From a virus: a stretch of 26,922 bases of DNA. The stretch is from positions 1 to 26,922 of the IMG/VR virus record IMGVR_UViG_3300009149_008379; one strand, given 5' to 3'. Of the stretch, positions 16,365-22,264 are shown one piece after another. The position numbers were made by a program, and so were the translations under genes. The first letter of the stretch is position 1. Every line of letters begins with the position of its first letter. The notes beneath the pieces were generated by a model. It was not told the DNA's origin. It saw nothing but the letters and a program-made list of their open reading frames with translations, and did not search any database.

Positions 16365-17138
16365 CTACTCCTTTGTCTTGTAGATAATTTCATCGCCTTC
16401 TACTGTTATTACAAATTCGAAGTCCCTTTCAGTACCAGCCCACACGCCTTTTTTCCATTCCCATACATATCCCTTAACATTCTCAAGCGCTTTAGCATGC
16501 TCAACTTCACATTCTTTTGAAATGAACTCTGCTGCTTTCTCATAAGTGATCTTTCCAACAGACGCTAGATGCTTGATTAATACATCAGCCCTTGAACCTT
16601 TTCGGAAACCTTTGAAATCGCCTTTGCTCTTAGGAGCCTCAGCAGGTTTTGAAACTGTAGTATCTTTCGCAGGATCAGGTGCAGGTGCTGGTGCTGATGG
16701 AGGAGTTTGCTTTGCTTCGCACGCTGATTTGCATGCTGTGTATTCCTCCGAGAAATGTTCTGCACAATCTTTGCATTCTTTTACTTCTGCATCCCAATGC
16801 TTTTCGAAACTAGGGCATTCTGATTTCATATTATCCTCCGATGATCTTCTTACAATTTCTGTTGAGGTTTCTCTTCGATGTTCAGGCATAGTAAGACCCA
16901 TTGCATCAAGAAGTTTTTGCATAGGATCATTGATTTGGACGCCATTAACTGTGAAATGATAGAATGATTCTTTATTCACCTCGAATCCATCATCAAGTTG
17001 TTTGAAATCTGTATAAATCTCAAACATATTAACTTGGTGATTTGAGGAGAATACTCTTGTAACTAGAATCGGATAAGGAGCAATCTTAAAATGAGCTGCT
17101 CCTATTGACATTGTAACAACACCATTATCTATCCGCAT
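16365..17138 (-). CDS. Hypothetical protein with cysteine cluster and winged-helix-like C terminus
   Basis: 257 aa, ATG with a weak ribosome-binding site. Three parts are visible. Residues 1-80 are beta-rich ([20 protein letters not shown], then [16 protein letters not shown]). Residues 105-140 hold a cysteine cluster C108-X13-C122-X2-C125-X10-C136-X3-C140 with the pattern C-P-x-F ... W-D ... E-C-x-x-C, reminiscent of the cluster at the start of the 3419-3742 protein. Residues 143-170 are a Pro/Ala linker. Residues 178-257 look like a winged helix ([20 protein letters not shown], then a beta hairpin). A nucleic-acid-binding or regulatory role is likely but not provable. It is the second gene of the operon. 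Confidence 0.65.
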   Translation of the reverse strand: MRIDNGVVTMSIGAAHFKIAPYPILVTRVFSSNHQVNMFEIYTDFKQLDDGFEVNKESFYHFTVNGVQINDPMQKLLDAMGLTMPEHRRETSTEIVRRSSEDNMKSECPSFEKHWDAEVKECKDCAEHFSEEYTACKSACEAKQTPPSAPAPAPDPAKDTTVSKPAEAPKSKGDFKGFRKGSRADVLIKHLASVGKITYEKAAEFISKECEVEHAKALENVKGYVWEWKKGVWAGTERDFEFVITVEGDEIIYKTKE

Positions 17139-17176
17139 AAATATCTCACTTTCTAACTAACCGTCTATCTATTATT

Positions 17177-17208
17177 ACAGTATATCAATGGGAATCATAT
17201 TATACTGT
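17177..17208. promoter_or_regulatory. 8-bp perfect inverted repeat around a TATAAT in the leader of the modification genes
   Basis: In the 99-bp gap between the sigma-like gene and the next gene, acagtata (17177-17184) and tatactgt (17201-17208) form a perfect inverted repeat with a 16-nt spacer. The minus-strand arm contains TATAAT (17204-17199). No -35 box with 16-18 bp spacing is found for it and no U-tract follows the hairpin, so it is neither a convincing sigma70 promoter nor a standard terminator. An operator, an mRNA processing site or a promoter for a phage sigma factor are the options. Confidence 0.4.
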
Positions 17209-17290
17209 TGTCAAAGGTATGTAGATACACTTGTTCTTCAACTAATGGTGGGTGTTGTCAAAGGTGTATAGACACACTTATTCTTCAACT
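17206..17290 (-). repeat. 38-bp imperfect direct repeat (47-bp period) at the 3' end of the sigma-like gene
   Basis: Copy 1 at 17206-17243 and copy 2 at 17253-17290 differ at 4 of 38 positions, all transitions. Copy 2 lies wholly within the coding region; copy 1 begins in the gap and covers the stop codon. Both can encode L-K-N-K-C-[V/I]-Y-x-P-L-T-T, but the 47-bp period shifts the frame, so the duplicated downstream copy is out of frame and the gene now ends shortly after the first. This looks like a tandem duplication of the gene end. Confidence 0.75.
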
Positions 17291-17834
17291 CATCCCGAAT
17301 AAAGTTGTACTCGTCATAGCCAATCTTCAGCCAATCCAAGATAACTGGGAGTATGCTTTTGGAATAAGGCTTTCCGGAAGTAACTTTGCTCTTGATTTTC
17401 GATTTCAAAGCAGGAGCAGGTGAGAAGATACATGATAGAAATTCAAGCGCTTCTCCGCTAAGAGATGTTATGACTTCTAGATCCTCAAATCGAGGCATCA
17501 AATCCTGTATCACATCTGGAATATTGTTGACCACTTCAGGATTGTCAAACGTATAGTTGAATTGCCTGTTAGTTTTTGCAATCCAATTCTTCAACTCACC
17601 TTGTATTCCGAGCACAAGGTAAGGATCAAAAGCCGCCATAGGACTCTTAGATTTGGAAAAATACTTCAGGGTAACTAACATACCTTTGTATGCTTCTTGG
17701 AGCACATCCTCATAGGAAATGACACCTGTTTCTAAAAAGAATTTGTTCCACATTCTTTTAGCTTCTCTTTCAGCTAGGTGACCTTTTTCGTTGATGTAAC
17801 CTTCGACTGCGGCGGGTGATAAGTCTATCTTCAT
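17238..17834 (-). CDS. Divergent sigma-70-like factor, first gene of the early operon
   Basis: 198 aa, ATG with a perfect GGAGGAG 5 nt upstream. Residues ~15-90 resemble sigma region 2: SYEDVLQEAYKGMLVTLKYF and FDPYLVLGIQGELKNWIAK follow the DLxQEA...l..a...F.......y....I...l..wi pattern. Residues ~125-186 could be a region 4-like helix-turn-helix (ILPVILDWLKIGYDEYNFIRDELK). It is a diverged relative of the 182-aa sigma-like protein at 3739-4287, with the same two-part layout. As first gene behind a strong host-type promoter it is suited to switch transcription to later phage promoters. The last ~10 residues come from a duplicated gene end. Confidence 0.6.
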   Translation of the reverse strand: MKIDLSPAAVEGYINEKGHLAEREAKRMWNKFFLETGVISYEDVLQEAYKGMLVTLKYFSKSKSPMAAFDPYLVLGIQGELKNWIAKTNRQFNYTFDNPEVVNNIPDVIQDLMPRFEDLEVITSLSGEALEFLSCIFSPAPALKSKIKSKVTSGKPYSKSILPVILDWLKIGYDEYNFIRDELKNKCVYTPLTTPTIS

Positions 17835-17839
17835 GCTAA

Positions 17840-17846
17840 CTCCTCC
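17840..17846 (-). promoter_or_regulatory. Strong ribosome binding site of the sigma-like gene
   Basis: GGAGGAG lies 5 nt before the ATG at 17834 and matches the 16S rRNA tail almost perfectly. It is one of the strongest translation signals in the window and fixes the start codon. Confidence 0.85.
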
Positions 17847-17879
17847 ATGTTAATAATGTATGTTTTATTCTACATATAC

Positions 17880-17908
17880 ATTGTATGTTACTACATGGCA
17901 GAAGTCAA
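17880..17908 (-). promoter_or_regulatory. Sigma70-type promoter of the replication/modification operon
   Basis: On the minus strand, TTGACT (17908-17903) is followed after exactly 17 bp by TACAAT (17885-17880), each matching consensus at 5 of 6 positions. Immediately upstream is a run of A/T (17911-17931, AAAAATTTTTT then T-rich) of the kind used as an UP element. The start site would be near 17873, giving a ~39-nt leader before the sigma-like gene. Nothing comparable was found between the downstream genes, so this promoter probably feeds much of the co-directional stretch below it. Confidence 0.75.
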
Positions 17909-17933
17909 GGAAAAAAATAAAAAATTTTTGTTT

Positions 17934-18365
17934 CTAGGATTTTAAGGTAACAGTCCAGGTAAAATCAAAGGCATAATCAGATGTTTTCGATTGTGATGCA
18001 AAGGTCGCTCGAGCAACTAACTTGTCACCTGCAGTGAGTAGCCCTGCCTCCGCAATAGGAAATCCATTAGCTTCACTTGATCCTAATGTAGCTGTAAAGG
18101 TAACAGTGTAATTTGGAGCATCAACAGATACTGACACAGCTTTTGTAGGTGTGATTGGTTTCTGTAGGAATGTCTGGTCTGCTGCTGCAGCAAGAGTTCC
18201 TGTACCATACTGCATCTCATTCACGTAGGCGTCAGCATCACCACCAGATATCAGCTGTATTAGCTGTTCGTACATCTGATCAAGTACCAGATTGTTGGTT
18301 CGCATAATTTCTTTCCGTCTACCTGTTTTTAAGTGACGGGATGTTATTAGTAGTTCGCCTTTCAT
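17934..18365 (-). CDS. Putative small virion (tail/fibre-type) protein, paralogue A
   Basis: 143 aa; ATG one base after the acyl carrier protein stop. Homologous over its length to the 151-aa protein at 18625-19080: both start with a TxRH-x-x-(S/T)G-x-(R/K)-K-x-I element, then NLVLDQMYEQLIQLISGGD, a MQYGTGT-like 'G-(T/S)-G/D' turn, a beta-rich middle, E-A-G-L-(L/F) and a closing ARATF...W beta strand. This pattern occurs in small phage tail or fibre proteins (head domain with LxxLLSGG and 'I.E.GLF' elements). No catalytic motifs. It is the last gene of the virion module before the early promoter; an AT-rich stretch, without a GC stem, follows its TAG stop. Confidence 0.6.
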   Translation of the reverse strand: MKGELLITSRHLKTGRRKEIMRTNNLVLDQMYEQLIQLISGGDADAYVNEMQYGTGTLAAAADQTFLQKPITPTKAVSVSVDAPNYTVTFTATLGSSEANGFPIAEAGLLTAGDKLVARATFASQSKTSDYAFDFTWTVTLKS

Positions 18366-18366
18366 A

Positions 18367-18612
18367 TCAGTACTTTACCTCTCTTTTTATCAAATAAGCA
18401 ACAATCTTATTGACTGTATCTAAAGCTTCTGCTTCGTTATCTGGAATTTCAATATTGTAATCTTCTTCTATGCACATGAGCAATTCCACAACATCAAGAG
18501 AGTCAGCTCCCAGCTCAAGAATATTGGTATCCATCTCTATCGAGCTTCTTTCGATTCTAAGCTGAATAGCTACGGCATTCTTGACTTTATCTATCAAGAC
18601 TCTATTCTTCAT
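18367..18612 (-). CDS. Acyl carrier protein
   Basis: 81 aa, classic ACP size. The phosphopantetheine site is intact: LELGADSLDVVELLMCIEED with Ser38 in the DSL motif, after VAIQLRIERSSIEMDTNI and before YNIEIPDNEAEALDTVNKIV, the expected four-helix acidic carrier pattern. It would be charged by a host phosphopantetheinyl transferase and carry acyl or other thioester-bound groups. No ketosynthase, acyltransferase or transferase partner is visible nearby. It sits between two homologous virion-type genes, with 1 and 12 bp to its neighbours, inside a region rich in glycosyltransferases. A role in a virion or surface modification is inference from position; fatty-acid metabolism hijack is the alternative. 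Confidence 0.92.
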   Translation of the reverse strand: MKNRVLIDKVKNAVAIQLRIERSSIEMDTNILELGADSLDVVELLMCIEEDYNIEIPDNEAEALDTVNKIVAYLIKREVKY

Positions 18613-18624
18613 AACTAACTTCCT

Positions 18625-19080
18625 TTACACTGCGTAGATCAAAGTCCATTCAATAACCCATTCCCATCCTGCAGATTTCTTCATCTCCTGGAATACAGTT
18701 CTTGCTACCATTGTGTTGTCTGCACAAAACAATCCTAATTCCTGGATGGTTTGGATGTTATTAACTGCTGCAGGCCATGTAGCGCTAAATTTAACTGCAT
18801 AAATGGATGGATAAGAAGGAACAACACTTAACCAAACAGCAGGTATTAGATGTGTTATAGTAGTATCATTTACAGTAGGTGCGGTATCATCAGAACCAAA
18901 AGCAAGCTTGGTTATCTCATTGTTAACTAAATCACCTGAAAGTAATCTTGGTAACTGCTCGTAAGCTCCATCGACAATAAGATTTGATTGTACAATCTTT
19001 TTCTCACCTGATTCAACGTGCCGCTGGGTAATCGTGACGGCACCTCTCAAACCTAACTTTAACTTATCCTGTGCCTTCAT
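18625..19080 (-). CDS. Putative small virion (tail/fibre-type) protein, paralogue B
   Basis: 151 aa, ATG with AAAGGAG ideally spaced inside the end of the GT2 gene (17-bp overlap). It is a paralogue of the 143-aa protein at 17934-18365: VTITQRHVESGEKKIVQSNL, YEQLPRLLSGD, KLAFGSDDTAPTVNDTT, IQELGLFCADNTMVARTVF and a final WEWVIEWTL strand. The 'FGSDDTAPTVNDT' turn and 'ELGLF...VARTVF' close are typical of small phage tail-fibre or collar-type proteins. No enzymatic motif. The pair flanking an acyl carrier protein suggests duplication around, or insertion of, the ACP gene. Confidence 0.62.
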   Translation of the reverse strand: MKAQDKLKLGLRGAVTITQRHVESGEKKIVQSNLIVDGAYEQLPRLLSGDLVNNEITKLAFGSDDTAPTVNDTTITHLIPAVWLSVVPSYPSIYAVKFSATWPAAVNNIQTIQELGLFCADNTMVARTVFQEMKKSAGWEWVIEWTLIYAV

Positions 19081-19936
19081 GAGGTACTCCTTTTGTTCTC
19101 AAATAATAATGAGGAGCTTCCGCGCCTCCAATTTTATTTACAATATCAGCATACTGTAATACATCAAATCCTTGTACTCTAACTATTCGTCTTGGAGAAA
19201 CATGAGTCCAGTAAGGTCTCATTGTCCAAGGAGGTCTTTTGGCCTTATCTTTATAGATAGTAGTACCACCTTCTCCGATACCTATATGCTGTACTTGATA
19301 AGGAGGACTGACTTTTGTCCAGTAAACCATCCCTGCTTTCGTTATCTCTTGTATCTGAGTATCTGCAAATCCTTTATAGTGGCCTCCAAAATGGTTCCCC
19401 ACCTTCTGCAGATGGTCTTTACGAAAAAACATATGTGCATCACCAGTTAATGTAACGTTAGCAAAACCTTTATCATCAATGATTTGTATATCACCGACAT
19501 GACCAAGCGCATGCAGAGTGGCTCCTCCTATATTCTGTGTCTCAGACAACATCTCGTAATCTTTTATGGCATCTGTAATAGTTTGCTTAGTTATGATAAC
19601 ATCGCTATCCAACAGCATAACGTAATCTGATGTGCTGAAATCCTTGTTCTTTAGAAATCTGTCTATCGCTTCTTGTCGACGCTTGCCAATACGAGCATCA
19701 GGGTCAGTTGTTTCTTTGTCCATCGGAACATACAATTTATCTGAATGATTTTCTAAGAATCCTAGCATGCGAGAATCCTTGCTACCATCATCAATGGCAG
19801 AAAATTCAAAGTCGTATCCTTCTACATCAGGACTATTGTATAACCAACGCAAACACAACTCCACATGATAGAATCTATCAAGAGTAAATATGTTTACACT
19901 TATTTTTATTTCATCATCCTTTGCATTCGTTCGCAT
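19064..19936 (-). CDS. Glycosyltransferase family 2 (GT-A fold)
   Basis: 290 aa. Residues ~10-230 form a GT2 domain: ISVNIFTLDRFYHVELCLRW at the start, FEFSAIDDGSKDSR (DDG at 49-51), ARIGKRRQEAIDRFL, and the metal-binding DxD as VMLLDSDVIIT (DSD at 110-112). A later GDAHMFFRKDHLQKVGN and YKGFADTQIQE suit the ED-type acceptor region. It would transfer a sugar from a nucleotide sugar with inversion. The ATG at 19936 overlaps the upstream GT9 gene by 31 bp and has no clear Shine-Dalgarno, so the start is less sure. Acceptor unknown. Confidence 0.85.
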   Translation of the reverse strand: MRTNAKDDEIKISVNIFTLDRFYHVELCLRWLYNSPDVEGYDFEFSAIDDGSKDSRMLGFLENHSDKLYVPMDKETTDPDARIGKRRQEAIDRFLKNKDFSTSDYVMLLDSDVIITKQTITDAIKDYEMLSETQNIGGATLHALGHVGDIQIIDDKGFANVTLTGDAHMFFRKDHLQKVGNHFGGHYKGFADTQIQEITKAGMVYWTKVSPPYQVQHIGIGEGGTTIYKDKAKRPPWTMRPYWTHVSPRRIVRVQGFDVLQYADIVNKIGGAEAPHYYLRTKGVPHEGTG

Positions 19937-21126
19937 TGGAAAGTAGGATTTCCTGCTATCTGCATAACTTTCTGGAGTGAAATTTTAATATCGTCTACTG
20001 ACAACTCTAACATTCTACGACATCCAGTACAGCAGTCATCACCGAAACCTTTAGATATTGCTCTGTTACAAGGCATCTTGCAGCGTTCTAATTCTTTTTC
20101 GTACTGGACAACTTCTAAGAAAGGATAGAAATCCTCATATGGAGCTGAATCAGTTAGTGAAAAGATACCGACAGTGGGCAATCTAAGTGCTGCCGCTAAA
20201 TGAAGTATACTTGTATCTACAGTTATTATTATGTCACATTGCTCTGCTATGGCAGCAGATTGTAAGAAATCGCAATTGAACCACTCCAGACTATTATTCT
20301 CTAACAGAACTTCTGGCTTGACGCAATCAAGATATGCTACATTCATATTCATATCAAATAGATACGTCAGAAGCTCATTAATAAATTCAGTTGTTAAGTT
20401 AGACGCAGGCTTTGTTCCTCTTGGAGCAAACCCCACTAAAGGGCCAGACGAAGAAGATGGAAATGCTTCTGCAATCATATGAGTAGCTTTTAAACGTTCT
20501 TCTGGAGTAGATGTCCATTCTGGGATAGCTTTTGTAAGGACAGAACATCCAGCTTCTGCTGCAAATATCTGGCTTCGAGTGTATTCAATGCGATCTTTCT
20601 GTGTCTTCTCGTAAAGAGTTGCAGGGCACCATAAATCAACAAAACCATTTTCTGGTATTTCAAGGATACTTAAATATAGATCTCTTGTGTAATCCGGCTT
20701 CTCACCACGTGCACGCCTGTGAGATACTAAGTAGTCAAGAGGTCCGACTCCTATTACGGAGTCAACATATTTTAAATGCTCACCAATGCTAACAAACTCA
20801 TTTGGCACACATATATTAACGACAGCATCAGGATGCTCGATCTTGCATTGTGCTGCGGCACCTCCCATACTAATAATATCACCTACACCGCCAGCTTCTC
20901 TGACTAGGAATATTTTCTTTCTGGAAGGTTTGTGACAAGTTCCTTTTCTAGGAATCAATTCCATTCTACGTGTTGGTGTAAGTTTTGATAGTATTCTTGC
21001 ACCGCATTCAATCCAAAGCTTCTTGAATTCACAAGCAACAGGATCACATTCCTTAATGGATTTCATTACTCCTATTGAATGCTCTCTGCAAGGACCTCCG
21101 CAAGCATGCCGATAGTTACATTTCAC
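19906..21126 (-). CDS. GT9 heptosyltransferase-like protein carrying the tail of a SPASM domain at its N terminus
   Basis: 406 codons from a GTG at 21126. Residues 1-45 (KCNYRHACGGPCREHS, then ECDPVACEFKK) are not part of a glycosyltransferase; they are the distal cysteine motif of a radical-SAM SPASM domain. Residues ~70-400 are GT9/GT-B: IFLVREAGGVGDIISMGG (nucleotide/acceptor loop), LVGFAPRGTKPASN and DIIITVDTSILHLAAALRLP (donor site), followed by a Cys-rich end. The frame is open upstream back to a TAG at 21163-21165, beyond which the same frame encodes the radical-SAM protein. No good Shine-Dalgarno precedes the GTG, nor the internal ATGs at 21066 (AGGAG only 2 nt away) and 20964. It may be translated by readthrough or only as a truncated glycosyltransferase. 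Confidence 0.72.
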   Translation of the reverse strand: MKCNYRHACGGPCREHSIGVMKSIKECDPVACEFKKLWIECGARILSKLTPTRRMELIPRKGTCHKPSRKKIFLVREAGGVGDIISMGGAAAQCKIEHPDAVVNICVPNEFVSIGEHLKYVDSVIGVGPLDYLVSHRRARGEKPDYTRDLYLSILEIPENGFVDLWCPATLYEKTQKDRIEYTRSQIFAAEAGCSVLTKAIPEWTSTPEERLKATHMIAEAFPSSSSGPLVGFAPRGTKPASNLTTEFINELLTYLFDMNMNVAYLDCVKPEVLLENNSLEWFNCDFLQSAAIAEQCDIIITVDTSILHLAAALRLPTVGIFSLTDSAPYEDFYPFLEVVQYEKELERCKMPCNRAISKGFGDDCCTGCRRMLELSVDDIKISLQKVMQIAGNPTFQCERMQRMMK

Positions 21127-21165
21127 ACATTTTGCATTCTGATACCATCTGTTTTCAACCCACTA
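21127..21165 (-). other. In-frame amber codon interrupting a radical-SAM/SPASM-GT9 fusion
   Basis: The radical-SAM gene ends SEQDRA then TAG (21165-21163). The same frame continues without another stop as WVENRWYQNAKC and VKCNYRHACGGPC, the C-X2-C...C-G-G-x-C signature that SPASM domains need. The next codons run on into the GT9 domain. A one-base change of TAG (for example from CAG or TGG) would give one 785-residue protein. TAG is an ordinary stop at several other genes here (for example queE, clamp loader and the 143-aa protein), so TAG is not globally reassigned. Confidence 0.85.
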
Positions 21166-22263
21166 TGCTCTGTCCTGTTCGGAAACTCCTCCATCTGATA
21201 ACTTTCCTATTAATGAGTTCATTTCTCTATGGCAAGCAAATATAAAACCATCAGGATTTACAGACATGAAACCAACGCCTGCACCACACTCACTTGGTGA
21301 ATGCTGTTTGTAAAGCAATCTTTGCGCATAAACCATGATGTTTTTGAAGTATGCTGTCTTTCCTTGACTCAATCTATCTACTAAGTAATCAGCTACATCA
21401 ACATACTCTTGACGTAGTGACCCTTCTATCTCAGTAATGGCAAACATATTCTCAGGAGGTATCTTTACACAGGATGTTTCAGTTAGAAATGCAGGCTCAA
21501 CAGAGATGTTTGTTCCATACCCTTTGTCACAAAGCTGGTTCAGATATTTTGTTCTTTTTAACAACTGCGTATTACTGGGAAGGTATGTGGCTCGCAAGGA
21601 TACTTTCTTGACACTTGCTTCTTTTAGTAACTTCAAGCCTTTTAGTACTTTGGCATGTGTAGGTTTACCATTCACATCTTTGCGATTCTCATCATGCAAA
21701 GAAGGAGGACCATCAATAGATACTACTAATGAGAAGTTTTCTGCCGCAAGAAATTCTGCTATCCTCTTTGTAATCAAGCAACCATTTGTTGTTAATGTAA
21801 AACTTACCTTTGCACCAAATTTAGCACGAGCGTATGAAACTACTTGCTCAATAAGAGAAAAGTTCAACAAAGCTTCTCCTCCAAAGAAACCTAACTGGAA
21901 TCCATAACGTTCTACTACTCTTGGATCTATAAGAGTATCAATGGCTTCTTGTGCTGTATCAAAATCCATCACTGAAGACATTTCATCATAGTACTGTGAG
22001 ACATAGCAGTAACTACAACGTAACTGGCAAGCATGAGTGACTTCTAACACCAAAGCTCTCAAATGCTTATTAGGGCAGATAGGGTACTGAGGAGCTAATG
22101 ATGCAGGTATAGGCAACTCACTCTCATCACCTTCATACAGATCAAGTGTATTAGTATCCATGAAGATGGATTGGTCAGAATAGGTGAATTCCTGGTATCC
22201 AGTTGTTCTTGTAGATCGTGTTCTGAACTTATTCAAACATTCAATGTTATTATGGTGTTTCAT
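21163..22263 (-). CDS. Radical SAM/SPASM peptide-maturase-like protein, truncated by an in-frame TAG
   Basis: 366 aa from the ATG at 22263, chosen because GAGGA lies 5 nt upstream and the ATG is one base after the previous stop; the longer reading to 22353 would overlap that gene by 89 bp. Radical SAM core: LVLEVTHACQLRCSYCYVSQ with C79, C83, C86; FFGGEALLNFSLIEQVV; LTTNGCLITKRIAEFL; VVSIDGPPSLHDENRKD. This set is typical of SPASM maturases that crosslink or modify peptides. The first SPASM cysteines are present (SECGAGVGFM, C326; FIFACHREMN, C344), but the final C-X2-C...CGGxC lies past the TAG in the next ORF. Translated alone it would lack an auxiliary-cluster half and probably be inactive. 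No precursor peptide is evident nearby. Confidence 0.88.
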   Translation of the reverse strand: MKHHNNIECLNKFRTRSTRTTGYQEFTYSDQSIFMDTNTLDLYEGDESELPIPASLAPQYPICPNKHLRALVLEVTHACQLRCSYCYVSQYYDEMSSVMDFDTAQEAIDTLIDPRVVERYGFQLGFFGGEALLNFSLIEQVVSYARAKFGAKVSFTLTTNGCLITKRIAEFLAAENFSLVVSIDGPPSLHDENRKDVNGKPTHAKVLKGLKLLKEASVKKVSLRATYLPSNTQLLKRTKYLNQLCDKGYGTNISVEPAFLTETSCVKIPPENMFAITEIEGSLRQEYVDVADYLVDRLSQGKTAYFKNIMVYAQRLLYKQHSPSECGAGVGFMSVNPDGFIFACHREMNSLIGKLSDGGVSEQDRA

Positions 22264-22264
22264 A

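Noticed and set aside
17199-17221. TTGACA and TATAAT in the 17139-17237 gap as a sigma70 promoter
   Set aside because: The two boxes are only about 4 bp apart, so they cannot form a standard promoter together.
17909-17934. A/T-rich stretch after the 143-aa virion-type gene as a rho-independent terminator
   Set aside because: It has no GC-rich stem; the tract is better explained as an upstream element of the adjacent promoter.
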